Positions 11,183 to 21,534 of a DNA stretch of 64,000 nt are shown here, in pieces. The DNA comes from Anastrepha obliqua. Lineage: Eukaryota; Arthropoda; Insecta; Diptera; Tephritidae. The translations under genes were made by a program, and so were the position numbers. Location of the stretch: positions 26,262,001 to 26,326,000 of the forward strand of contig NC_072895.1 in assembly GCF_027943255.1 (NCBI RefSeq), in the 5' to 3' direction. The notes under the pieces were generated by a model. The model saw only the letters and a program-made list of their open reading frames with translations. It had not been told where the DNA came from and did not search any database. Position 1 is the first letter of the stretch; each line of letters starts with the position of its first letter.

Positions 11183-12075
11183 AAGGATGGTTAAAGTTCA
11201 AGGGCCGATGTTGAATGAGAACCACACCTAAACGTCAAATTTTTTTTTGCATTTCATTTGACATTTTTCAATTTCAGACTAACTCAATTTGAACCATGGA
11301 AAGATACACAATCGAGCAACGCGTTAAAATTATTCAGGCTTATTATGAAAACGGGCGTTCAAATCAAAATGCATTCATCTTCAGTGATGTTAATTTAGGC
11401 ACCGTTTGGCTCATCCCACAGCGCCAGTCCGGTGCTGAAAATTTTCAATACAAAAGGTGGTTAAATTTCAAGGGCCGATATTGAATGGGAACCACACCTA
11501 AACGTCAATTTTCACCTCAGTGGATTCGTCGGCCGGTCAGGCAGTTACTGTGAATAGTGTTCACTATGGTGAGATGATAACGAACTTTTTATGGCCCGAA
11601 TTGGAAGTTATGGATTCTGGTTTCCTGGTTTCAACAGGACGGTGCCACTTGTCACACAGCTAGCGAAACAATGGCTCTTTTGCGCGAAAAATTTGATGGC
11701 CGAATAAGCTCACGTCGCCGTGATGCCAATTGGCCGCCAAGATCATGTGATTTGACACCGTTGAACTTCTTTCTTTGGAGTTATTTGAAAGAAAAGGTGT
11801 ACGTCGATAAGCCGGTAACAATTCAAGAGCTGAACGATGAGATAATTCGGCACATTAACGGCATAGAACATCAGTTATGCCTCAGCATCATCGAATATTT
11901 GGACCATCGGATGGAGATATGCCGCCGAGGCCGCGGCGGATATTTGGCTGATATTTTGTTCCATACGTAATTGAGCTATACCAATATTATCATAATAAGA
12001 GAAATGGCAATAATTTCCTAAAAAAATTATATTTTATTAAAAATCAACACCGGCCATTGAAACTTAACCAGCCTT
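11183..12075 (+). mobile_element. Chimeric mariner-type element with an internal extra terminal repeat (block A)
   Basis: Flanked by TA (11181-11182, 12076-12077). Inverted ends are about 35 bp: AAGGATGGTTAAAGTTCAAG at the left and AAGGCTGGTTAAGTTTCAAT read inwards from the right. A second copy of the left end, AAAGGTGGTTAAATTTCAAG, sits inside at 11454-11510. The plus strand has an N-terminal piece (MERYTIEQRVKIIQAYYENG, 11296-11484) and a C-terminal piece (PPRSCDLTPLNFFLWSYLKE, 11671-11970) of a mariner-like transposase; the middle with the first catalytic Asp is missing. Non-autonomous. Confidence 0.85.
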
Positions 12076-12078
12076 TAA

Positions 12079-12814
12079 GGGGTAACACCATTGTAGAAAT
12101 TTCAAAAAATTGATTTTTTTTTCATAAGCTTAAAAAATTCTTTGAACCTTTTAAAATACGGAACAAAAAGTTTTATAAGTTACCGAAGTCTATTTCATAA
12201 ATATCTTAAGCTTTTAACCAAGCGTTAGTGAGTGCTACCTAACGACTTCTCCAAATTTCCAAACTTTAAACGCGTTTTTCTCAAAACACGTTTTCTGAAA
12301 TTGGCACGCAGCATAACTCAAACAATTTTAAATATTTTTAATCAGGTTTTTCACTACTCTGTATAATAACCTTCTTAAGAGAAGAGCGTAGGGGATTTTC
12401 GATAGATTAATTTAAACGATTGTTATAATTATTTAAGTGCCGTTTTTTTAGTAAAAAATAGAGTTTTTTCCTTCAAATGCTTGCTAATTTCCCAAAAATA
12501 AAAATTTTTTTAATCCCCTACGTGTTTCTCTAGCTATTCTTATCTAGATTAAGAAAAAAAATGTTTCTTTGTTCCAGATTAAAATTTGCACCCTCTGTGC
12601 TGCGTGCCGCGGAGCTCCTTCAAGAGAAACCACATTACAAAAATGTCTCCAATGCCGCCATTTTGTAAAATTTTTCGATCAAACTTTGTAGTTTTGTATT
12701 TTAGTATATAAGTAATAACTTCCCAAATCAGAGTGATTGTGTCCCCTTTCCTTCTATACAAAAAAATGCTTTAAAAATCGTGTTTATTTTACGCGTGTAC
12801 AGTGGTGTTACCCC
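12079..12814 (-). mobile_element. TTAA-flanked 736-bp MITE (block A)
   Basis: TTAA at 12075-12078 and 12815-12818. Inverted ends are GGGGTAACACCATTGTAG at the left and GGGGTAACACCACTGTACAC from the right. It has no transposase. It contains the core AAACGCGTTTTTCTCAAAAC (near 12268) shared with the elements at 27049, 33105 and 33924. It lies directly against the mariner end, sharing two bases of the flanks. Confidence 0.85.
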
Positions 12815-12818
12815 TTAA

Positions 12819-13374
12819 AAACAAAAATCTTGTTTAATTTTATAATTATTAAAATCTGACAAAATAAGCACAAAATGGGCAGTGCGATCTTAGACGATCA
12901 GTATGTATGAATAAGCGAATGTATCTAAGGACTGGTGGTACGGGTGAATACCACATAAAAACAAATAAGTGTCTATTTTTTGGTTATAAAATAAATTTAG
13001 AAAAAAAGAAAATTCAATATTTTCTTATGTTTTCAAATATTCCATAAAAACAAACAGTATTAGAAAATGTACTAAACTATATTAAAAAATTTATTATATT
13101 AATTCGTTCGTTTCGCAATCGTTTCAAATGTATACATAAATTCCCTTTATTTACTAATATTGATACCAGTTCTTAGGTTTTCAATGAAGTGTAAAAACCT
13201 ATTATTTTAACTAGATAAAATTAAGTTTGTGTTCCAGATTGCACACAACCCGAGCCCATCAATGTTCAAACATAAACATCCTCATAACGCGTAAAATCCC
13301 CACAGATAAAGAGCTGCGCGTTTAACTGCACAAATTAGCTGTATTCGTTTTGGGGTTTCTTCTTGTATTTCGAC
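12819..13374. other. 3' flank of FPPS copy A, no gene recognised
   Basis: AT-rich; the first part matches 36120-36440 of the third copy. No second gene is seen. Block C counterpart 58837-59392. Confidence 0.5.
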
Positions 13375-15320
13375 TTATGAGTCCCGGTGATATATTTTAT
13401 TAAGTAATTGTAAGAACGCTTCCTGTGGTATGCCACACGTGGTTTGATGGATCTGTGCTTTAATCATATTGTATTTTTCTTCTTCGTATATTGCAAAACT
13501 CCTGGCAATGTCTAATTCTTTATAGAGCTGCTTAACACGCGCGATTTTCTCGGAATCTGAAATGAAAATGGGGTTTGTTTGAAATTCCTGATGTTATAGC
13601 ATTTATTTATTCATTATTAGTACAACTGCTACTATTCAGGATTTGCTGTTAATGTGCCCACCCTAATACTCACCATTTTTCCCATAACACTCCTCCATAA
13701 TAGCTCTCTGCTCCGGACTAGCTCGCTGCATGCACGTCACCGCCAACCAGGAACACTTATTATCCTGTATATCTGTGCCTATTTTGCCACTAATCTCGGG
13801 ATTGCTAAAACAATCAAGGAAGTCATCTTGTACTTGGAATAAATGACCCATCTCCAATAGAATAGTTTTGGATTGACGGAAAATTTCCGGATCTTTAACG
13901 CTGAAAAGAAACATTTTCTTTTTGATTTTGGAGTTTAAATGTCAATTGAGGTTGTCTACTAACCCCGCTAAATGTAAGGCCAAAGCTACCGGAAAATAGA
14001 AAGTGTAATGAGAAGTCTTGTTCGAGACAACCAAATTATATTTGTCCATAGTGAATGTGTTGACACTCTTATTAGCATTCAGTAAATCCATGGATTGCCC
14101 ACAAGTTGTGATGAATGTTATTTCATGGAACAATTCGAGCAGATCAACATAGCAATCCAAGTGGCGGAAATTATTGCGTAGTATTTCATAAACTCCACTC
14201 TCAATCATAAGCGCATCATTGATGGCTATAAAGCCAACCTCCTCCAATTTGTGCCAACACAGTTGTCCACGACGTGTAGTGGACAACAGCACATCATGTC
14301 GTCGTTAATGAGGAAGAAACATTGTACCTGTGGAATATCATGCAAAATCACTGTTCACAAAATTGACAAATATTGTCTGCGAGCGCAGTTAAATCAAATA
14401 AGTAAAATATTTGATGCCTAAAAGAAGCGAAATGCTTACCATTTCGACACACCAACCCAGGTATTGGGCCAATTTTAAATTTTCCGCACCGAGCGCATCA
14501 GGTTTGACTAGATTTTTATACGTTCAAACGGTGAGTAGGCCACGATTCTTTTTGCCGTGTGGCAAATTGTACTGCAGAGCCTACGAAGTATTTAAAAAGA
14601 AATGCTTTAATTAGATATTTTTGAATGAATGAAGCAAATAAACAGTTAATACCTTTGTGAACCAGTTTTCGGTCTCAGGAGTTGTGTATCTTTTAGCTGC
14701 CTCGCTGAGTTCGCGCACAACATCTGTAAAGGCAGAATCCATTACAAATTACTAATATTTCATACACAAGTACTTGGCGTGCGTGTGAGTACTGAGCAGT
14801 TTTGATGTAGTCCGATAAATGAGCTGTAGGAAGATCGCGCGGACTTTTAATGGTTTGAAACACGCAAATTGAGTAAAGTTTTAGGAAAATAAATTTACAT
14901 GAAAAGGTGCTTACACATAGAAATTTATTAGTTCAGTTTCAAAGGCAGTTGCAAAACTGAAATATTTATCGAGTAGCCGCACCTAACAATGGAGCATTGA
15001 AAAAATTGTTTAAATTATGCAAACTAAATGCAAGAGTTGTCTAGAAATGATTATTAGCTTCGGTTATTTCCGTTTTGTTGTAAATCTGTTAGCATTACAA
15101 AAGTAAAAGTGAAGCTGTGCCCTTTTTTCTGACCCTTCTGCGCTCAAGTGATCACAAGTGAGCAATTCAAGATAACAAATAGAATATATGACAGACAAAA
15201 ACATTCTTTTTTGCTTTTAACTGACCTGGAAATACGGCCATGAATGCATTTCTCTCATCTTTTGAGGCCGTTATGTGTGCAGCTTTTGGCTCTGAATGGT
15301 TCCCCAATGTTGATAAAGAG
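13375..15320 (-). pseudogene. FPPS copy A, exons 2-7, broken
   Basis: Exons read on the minus strand: 15320-15226 (exon 2, ends ERNAFMAVFPG), 14723-14653, 14580-14440, 14327-13964, 13900-13674, 13556-13375 (stop). Splice sites and phases match the complete gene at 25466-28968. Canonical FPPS features remain: GKKNRG in exon 4, QCFFLINDDMM in exon 5, DDFLD and DNKCSW in exon 6. Two lesions disable it. Exon 4 has an in-frame TGA (14526-14524) where block C has TTA (Leu). Exon 5 carries a 12-bp inversion plus 2 extra bp at 14280-14293, which removes the last Asp of DDMMD and shifts the frame (exon 364 bp instead of 362). I found no exon 1 for this copy between 15.3 and 18 kb. It is a paralogue of the block C copy, nearly identical outside the lesions. 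Confidence 0.9.
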
Positions 15321-15550
15321 CTAAAAAGAGAGAAAAATTGAAAAATAAACAAAAATACAAATAAATTGCCATATATACCGGATGGATAACACAGCCACAG
15401 GTAAAAATAGTTAAAAAATATTTAATTCTAACACACACCACAATATATACATACATACATATTATATGAAGAATGTACTATGCACATATTTAGTTTTTGC
15501 TCGCCATATAGATTAGAATAATGAAATAAAATATTTCTTTGCTTAAAATA

Positions 15551-15960
15551 CAGGGTCCGGCATTCGAAGTGTAACCAACTTCAGACCGCTCGCACAGTTG
15601 ATGCACGTCATAGAGGTGGCCATCAAAAGACTGCAACGTCACGTGAAATGGTTCAAAAAGTGAAGAAGCGACTTGAATGAAATCCCCGACGAAGTGTCAA
15701 TCAAATGGCGAAAGAACTGAAAGTATCTGACCGTAGCATCCGCCGCATACTGAAAAATAATCTCAAAGTCAAGCCTTACAAGATCCAAAATACAAAAGGC
15801 GCATGATCTCACACCAAAGCAGCAACAAGTCAGACTTGAGAGAGCGAAAGAGTTGCTTCGCTTGGCCGAGAGAGGTCAATTTCCGAACATTGTATTTTCT
15901 AACGAGACAATTTTTCAAATTGAGCACTTTGTAAACTCCCACCAGGAGACTGGGATGAAA
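15551..15960 (+). pseudogene. Mariner-type element, 5' half
   Basis: Begins CAGGGTCCGGCATTCGAAGT after a TA. The plus strand then gives transposase segments with stops and a shift: SVNQMAKELKVSDRSIRRIL (DNA-binding helix-turn-helix), LTPKQQQVRLERAKELLRLA, RGQFPNIVFSNETIFQIEHF and VNS. The first catalytic residue region reads SNE where SDE is usual. Homology is lost after about 15945. Confidence 0.75.
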
Positions 15961-16555
15961 TATTTGCCTAGAATCTGAAGTTCTCGTAGCTTCGTCCTGA
16001 GGTAAGGAATCTTAACGTAGCGGATAATCTCACGTTTAGCGTGCGGCGTTATCAATTCGAGAATTCGAGTTATAAGTCTCCACGTCCACACGCAAAAAAA
16101 GTTATAATTTCTAGAATCTCGACAATTCAAGACGTTTAATAGCTTTACACGGTATCTTTCTCCTACTTCTATTAGCCAAACATTCACGCATACTCTTCTG
16201 CGTTTTGCTTTTGCCATCTTTACCTCTTTCTTTTTAAATTATATTAGCTATCCCTCCGTACGCTATCAGCACAAAATCACATATGAGCCGCTCACCCTTT
16301 TGTGTTTTAATTAGTAAAAAAGTTATTCAAAACCAAAATGTGATGATTAGTTTCGCGTCACCTTGCTTCTACGCCAATTTAGACTGCATGGCTTGGTGAA
16401 AATGGCCTTTATGAGAAATAGAAAATTATCGGGATTTTCCAGCAACTTGCGCTTTATTATACAATACAAAAATATAATGGACTATAAACTGCGATTTTTT
16501 TTAATATTAAAAAGTTTGAAACCTTGATTTATAATATATGACATTTGTTTTAGAA
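15961..16555. other. No gene recognised
   Basis: Contains, near 16335-16375 on the minus strand, the mariner-like end CAAGGTGACGCGAAACTAAT also found at 4424. Otherwise unassigned. Confidence 0.4.
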
Positions 16556-16559
16556 TGAT

Positions 16560-17133
16560 TTTTTTATACGAAATCAATGAAAATTAAAAAAAAACAGAAA
16601 GGTAGTCAAAACGGATTAAAATATCGCGATTCTATTATTTTGTCCGCAAGTGAAAAATTTTTTTTTATATGAAATCAATGAAAATTACAAAAAGGAATTA
16701 TAAAGGTGGTCAACACGTGATTCTATTATTTTGTCTGGAAGTGTACATACTTATTTTTATATAAAATCAATGAAAATTAAAAAAAAGGTGGTCAAAATGG
16801 ATCAAAATACCGTGATTCTATTATTTTGTCTGGAAGTGTACATATTTTATTTTGTATGAAATCAAAAAAAATTAAAAAAAAAAAACCAAAGAAAGATGAA
16901 ACGGGTCAAATTACCGCGAGTTTATTATTTTGTTCGCAAGTGTACATATATTTTTTATATATTCAATGAAAATTAAAAAAAAAGGTGGTCAAAACATGAT
17001 TCTATTATTTTGTCTGCAAGAGTACATATATTTTTGTATACAAAATCAACAAAAGTTAAAAAAAAAACAAAAGAAAGATGATGAATGAAAACGGGTTAAA
17101 TTACCGCGATTTAATTATTTTGTCCGCAAGTGT
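16560..17133 (+). repeat. Degenerate tandem repeat, about six units of 80-105 bp
   Basis: Each unit carries ATGAAATCAATGAAAATTAA, an A-run, a GGTGGTCAAAA segment, then GATTCTATTATTTTGTCTGG and AAGTGTACATAT. The unit ends resemble Tc1-type terminal repeats, so the array may have grown from such an end. It stops at the left edge of the 7-kb transposon. Confidence 0.75.
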
Positions 17134-17137
17134 ATAT

Positions 17138-17690
17138 GGGGCGTTCCACGTCAACCGGACCAAAGCTCTGTCCAAAATTCTATGGGATGAAAATAATCAT
17201 GTAATATGTCAAAATACTCGTAAACTCATGCCCTTTCAATTGCAAAGTGGCAAATTTGAAAATTCAAAATGGCGTCATTACTGTGTCACCTCAAAGACAC
17301 TAAATTCCAAAATTTGCAAATATATCTATCAATTACTTTTAAAAATAGGTTCAAAAATGATGACTCATGATATATTTGAATGTTTTTGGGGTCGCTGATT
17401 ACGAATCTGAAATCAGATTTTCAAAATTCAAAATGGCGGATCCAATATGGCGGACATTTTTCGAAAATTTTTTTGGATTCGCTTGAAACTCATCACTTGG
17501 GGGTTTTCGGGGTCGCTGATGACGAATCCGATGTCAGTTTTTCAAAAATTCAAAATGGGGGATCCAATATGGCGACTGAAATTTTAAAAGAATAATTGAA
17601 TTTACATGAACTATGTTACTCGGAGGTATTTGAGGTCGCAGATCACGAGTATGATGTTAGAATTTAAAAAATTTTAAATAGTGGATTCAA
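17138..17690 (+). repeat. Left inverted terminal repeat of the 7-kb element
   Basis: Near-identical to the reverse complement of 24136-23700, then diverging. Made largely of tandem modules starting near 17385, 17500 and 17620. Confidence 0.85.
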
Positions 17691-18141
17691 TGTGAAAGAT
17701 AATTTTTAAGAAACGTATTGAATTATTTGAAAGTTTGTAAGTTCTTAGGTAGCTGATCGCAATTCTGACTTCAGTATTCTAAAAATTCAATAAGTGTTGA
17801 CTATTCATTTAACACTAGTCAGTTGTTTACGTAACGATCTCATCATGTTAGAATTTCTTCCCCTTTATTTGTTTTTGTACTAACACTAAAGTGTTGGATT
17901 TTATTTTATTACTTATCATTTAATAAAGTCTAAGATCTTAACTTGTTAGCCAAAGAAGTTAATTTTCTTTCAAAATATTCCATTTGTTGCGTCTAAGACT
18001 TCAACATGTTAAGTATGGTTCATCTTCATTTGTTTTTGTACTTAACATTCAACTGTTAGATTCTCTTTCGTCATATTTCATTTGTTTTCGTCTAAAACCT
18101 TAGTGGGTGAAGCTTGTTTCGTATTCATTTGTTTTTGTAGT
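17691..18141 (+). repeat. Left subterminal repeats of the 7-kb element
   Basis: Several diverged copies of a unit containing CATTTGTTTTTGTACTAACA, an AAGTGTT segment, TTTCGTCAT and GTCTAAGACC. The same array continues at 21229-21530, showing that the non-LTR element landed inside it. Confidence 0.7.
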
Positions 18142-18150
18142 AACATTGAT

Positions 18151-21100
18151 TACCAAACCTGAAAAAACTCAAATCAGCAGAAATGATTGAAGATGCTACT
18201 AAGAAATTAGAAGGTACTTTAATCAATTGCTTTGAGGAACTGTGTCCACTCGGGCAAAGCAGACAGGGGAAAGCGGTTCCTTGGTGGAACTCTGAACTGT
18301 CGAAGCTTCGTGTACGGTCCAGGAAACTTCTTAATAAGGCCTTGAAGACCAAAACAGAAGAGGACTGGGCCAATCATCGACTTACACAGAGAGAATATAA
18401 GAAAAAAGTACGGCAAGCCAAACTTGAATCCTATAGAAATTTCTGTAGTAACGTCGAAGAAATGAGGGAAACAGCGAGACTTTGTAAGGTCCTTCATTTA
18501 GACCGCTCAGTAAGGCTGGATTCCATTCGAAAACCTGATGGTTCATACACCATTTCCAAATCGGAAACGTTTAATGCTCTACTCGAAACCCATTTCCCGG
18601 GTAGTAGAACTCTCTCTGAAGCCGAGAGTGGCATGAACAATGACGGTGGCAACGGTGGAACCTCTAGGTACAGCTGGTATATTGCTAGTCGGATAGTGAC
18701 AAGGGAATCGATAAGGTTTTCCATATCTTCCTTTGAGAACTTTAAGTCCCCTGGACCTGACGGAATATATCCAGTAATGCTTAAAAAAGGAGGAGACAGG
18801 CTGATTGAGGCCCTGAAAAGGATCTTCATAGCCTGTCTTGCATTTGGTTATATACCATCCCAATGGCGACGCGTAAGAGTAGTATTTATTCCAAAACCAG
18901 GAAAAGATGACTATTCCCTAGCAAAAAGTGTTAGACCAATCAGTTTGACATCGTTCATGTTGAAAAGTCTGGAACGAGTGGTGGAGAAACATATTCGAGT
19001 GGGGGTATTGCCGAGAAGTCCACTTAGTAGAAATCAACACGCTTACCAGAGTGGAAAATCATGTGAATCAGCCTTACACGATCTTGTTAGCAAGATTGAA
19101 GCTGGGCTGGAAGCTGACGAATACACAATGGGCGTGTTCGTGGACATTGAGGGGGCTTTTGATAATGCCACTTTCGGCTCGATATGTTCTTCTGCCGAAC
19201 GACACGGAGTTAATCAAGCCATTATAAAATGGATATACTCCATGCTCTCTGAGAGGCTGTTAACCGCTGGTGGGAGCGACGACGAGCAAATCACAGTCAG
19301 GGCCAAGCAAGGATGTCCCCAAGGGGGTGTTCTTTCTCCGCTGCTGTGGTGCTTCGTCGTAGACTCCCTATTAGCGGAGATGCAGGAACTCGGCTTTCAC
19401 GTCCAAGCATATGCGGACGACGTCTGTGCGCTAACATCGGATAAATCCTTAAGGAGGCTTTGCACGAAAGTGCAGAGAGTCCTTGACAAAATCGATGATT
19501 GGTGCATGAGACAAGGTCTTTCCGTTAATCCGAACAAAACAACAATAGTCTTGTTTACGAGAAAACGGAAATTGGATGGACTCAGTCTTCCAACACTGAA
19601 AGGTGTGACACTTGGTCTTTCCAACGAAGTTAAATATCTAGGAGTAATCTTGGATAAGAAGCTGACCTGGAAGACACACGTTTCACTGAAGGCGAATCGT
19701 GCATTGAAGATTTTTCAGCAATGCCGTAGAGCCTTTGGCAAAACTTGGGGTCTGAAACCTGCTGTGGTCCTATGGATATACACGGCACTTATCAGACCAA
19801 TCATCACTTACGCTTCTGTGGTCTGGTGGCGACGGAGCATGGTTAAGTCCACAATCCGGGAACTATACAGGCTGCAAAGAAGTGTATGTTTATGCATCAC
19901 GGGTGCCATGAGTACAACCTCTGGTGATGCCCTAAATGCTATGCTTAATTTGCTCCCCCTGGATCTTAAGATACAACAGGAAGCAATAAAAGCAATGTGT
20001 AGACTCCATAAATATGGTTTCTGGCACGAAGATGGAACTACGGGACACAGAGAAATCTTTAAGTTGCTGTCGGAGCAGTATCCACTGTTTTTGGCACCTA
20101 AAGATGACCTGATACCCACAGTTTCATTCGGAAGGAAATTTGATGTCAGATTTCCATTGCGTGAGCAATGGAGCAATCCAGAATGCATGCAGGGAGGTTT
20201 GACGGATATTTTCTTTACCGATGGGTCCAAGACTGAAATAGGGTCTGGAGCCGGATGGTACTTAAACGATAGTTACAAGTATCACTATGCTATGGGGGGA
20301 ATGGCAACTGTTTTTCAAACAGAAGTTTTTGCCATCCTAAAAGTAGCCGAATGGATAATCGAGAGGAGATGGAGCGGGAAACAGATTGGAGTCTTCAGTG
20401 ACAGTCAGGCTGCATTGAAGGCCCTGGAGAACGCGAAGCAAACCTCGAAGATTGTTCAAGAATGTAAGAAGAAGCTTAATTCTGTCGCAAGACAAAACAG
20501 GCTTGTACTTATATGGGTTCCAGGACACTCCGGTGCTCAAGGAAACGAAATTGCCGACGAATTGGCCAACCGTGGATCAGCGGTGCCCCCACAGGGGCCA
20601 GAGCCAATAATCGGAATCAGTCCCGCAGGAATCAAGAATTGGATCAACGACTATGTAGGCAATCTACATAAAGAGCGGTGGTCCGGTCTAGAACGCTGCA
20701 GAACTGCAAAGTGTTTTGTGACAAGTCCGAACAGAGAACTGTCAAACTTTCTACTAAAACTTAGAATGAAAGACATTCGGTTGATGGTCGGCATCATTAC
20801 AGGACACAACCCATGGGGTCAGCATATGACCACCATTGGAATCATCGAGGACCCGGTATGCCTGTCCTGCTTGGAGGAGGCGGATAGCACTGAGCACTTT
20901 CTCTGTGAGTGTCCTGCCTTTGCTAGAGCGCGACTACGGGTATTGGGTTCCGATGTCATGGGAATGAGTGATATTCGTTCTCTAAAACTGGAGGATATTT
21001 ACAGATTCGCCAAAGAATCTGGAAAATTCTTACAGGGCTAACTATCTCTATCTCTGTCTCTATTCTTTCCTATCTCTTTCTCTGATACTTTTCTCCCTCC

Positions 21101-21219
21101 CTCCTTGACTATCTACCCCCTTTCCAGAGCTTTAAATACAATGGGCTTTTTAGCCTGAGTGTTTTAGGAGCTACCAAACCTCCTGGTGCTCCTTGGCTCG
21201 ACCTCTTCAAATTCAATTC
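18151..21219 (+). mobile_element. 5'-truncated non-LTR retrotransposon inserted in the 7-kb element
   Basis: A 9-bp target-site duplication AACATTGAT flanks it (18142-18150 and 21220-21228). The 5' end begins within ORF2, after the endonuclease. The 3' UTR (21042-21219) is pyrimidine-rich and has no clear poly-A. The open, undamaged ORF and perfect duplication point to a recent insertion. Confidence 0.9.
18183..21041 (+). CDS. Non-LTR retrotransposon ORF2: reverse transcriptase and RNase H (952 codons, N-terminus missing)
   Basis: One uninterrupted frame. Residues 1-170 are the linker that follows the endonuclease in this group (VPWWNSELSKLR). RT motifs follow: FKSPGPDG (187-194), VFIPKPGKDD (234-243), RPISLTS (251-257), FVDIEGAFD (319-327), QGCPQGGVLSPLLW (376-389), and catalytic AYADD (409-413). 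RNase H lies at about 675-800: FFTDGSK, FSDSQAALKAL, WVPGHSGAQGNEIADELA, with catalytic acids kept. The end carries CLSCLEEADSTEHFLCECPAF, a Cys/His motif. RNase H after RT suggests the I/LOA-type group; I did not settle the clade. The first Met is simply the first one in the truncated frame, because the endonuclease is absent. The protein could reverse-transcribe but not nick a target by itself. Confidence 0.9.
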   Translation: MIEDATKKLEGTLINCFEELCPLGQSRQGKAVPWWNSELSKLRVRSRKLLNKALKTKTEEDWANHRLTQREYKKKVRQAKLESYRNFCSNVEEMRETARLCKVLHLDRSVRLDSIRKPDGSYTISKSETFNALLETHFPGSRTLSEAESGMNNDGGNGGTSRYSWYIASRIVTRESIRFSISSFENFKSPGPDGIYPVMLKKGGDRLIEALKRIFIACLAFGYIPSQWRRVRVVFIPKPGKDDYSLAKSVRPISLTSFMLKSLERVVEKHIRVGVLPRSPLSRNQHAYQSGKSCESALHDLVSKIEAGLEADEYTMGVFVDIEGAFDNATFGSICSSAERHGVNQAIIKWIYSMLSERLLTAGGSDDEQITVRAKQGCPQGGVLSPLLWCFVVDSLLAEMQELGFHVQAYADDVCALTSDKSLRRLCTKVQRVLDKIDDWCMRQGLSVNPNKTTIVLFTRKRKLDGLSLPTLKGVTLGLSNEVKYLGVILDKKLTWKTHVSLKANRALKIFQQCRRAFGKTWGLKPAVVLWIYTALIRPIITYASVVWWRRSMVKSTIRELYRLQRSVCLCITGAMSTTSGDALNAMLNLLPLDLKIQQEAIKAMCRLHKYGFWHEDGTTGHREIFKLLSEQYPLFLAPKDDLIPTVSFGRKFDVRFPLREQWSNPECMQGGLTDIFFTDGSKTEIGSGAGWYLNDSYKYHYAMGGMATVFQTEVFAILKVAEWIIERRWSGKQIGVFSDSQAALKALENAKQTSKIVQECKKKLNSVARQNRLVLIWVPGHSGAQGNEIADELANRGSAVPPQGPEPIIGISPAGIKNWINDYVGNLHKERWSGLERCRTAKCFVTSPNRELSNFLLKLRMKDIRLMVGIITGHNPWGQHMTTIGIIEDPVCLSCLEEADSTEHFLCECPAFARARLRVLGSDVMGMSDIRSLKLEDIYRFAKESGKFLQG

Positions 21220-21228
21220 AACATTGAT

Positions 21229-21530
21229 GCGATAGATTTTCTTTACATATTTTTCTTTGTTTACGTCTAAGACCTTAATGTGTGAAGGTTGCTTCGACTT
21301 CATTTGTTTTTGTACGAACACTGAAGTGTTAAACTTTGTTTCGTCATTTATAACTTGTTCCCTATAATATTAATGTGTTTAACTTTGTGTTCGCTTCTTT
21401 ATTTGTTATTGTAAAAGCATTGAAGAATTCGATTTCATTTCGATTTATATGTCATTTTTTGTTTGGTCTTCAAGATTTGTTTTTCAATTTCATTTGGCGT
21501 AGCAACGTTGATTTTTGTAACTTAATTAGC
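21229..21530 (+). repeat. Subterminal repeats, right part
   Basis: Continuation of the array at 17691-18141 after the non-LTR insertion. It likely forms the 5' leader of the transposase gene starting at 21535. Confidence 0.65.
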
Positions 21531-21534
21531 CATC

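Larger units (their letters stand above)
1..14780 (+). repeat. Block A of a segmental duplication (>=14.8 kb)
   Basis: Bases 1-14780 recur at about 46088-60796 in the same orientation, with the offset drifting only from 46087 to 46016 through small indels. Visible differences include an 8-bp deletion in A near 3054, 53 bp present in A but absent from C near 6900-6950, the 12-bp inversion at 14280, and scattered substitutions in the degenerate RT region (9.5-10.7 kb). The left edge is cut by the window start, so the true length is unknown. The right edge coincides with the LTR insertion in C, so homology may resume beyond the window. Confidence 0.95.

Noticed and set aside
18125..20540. Reverse-strand frames of 60-140 codons
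   Set aside because: Shadows of the 952-codon RT/RNase H ORF on the other strand.
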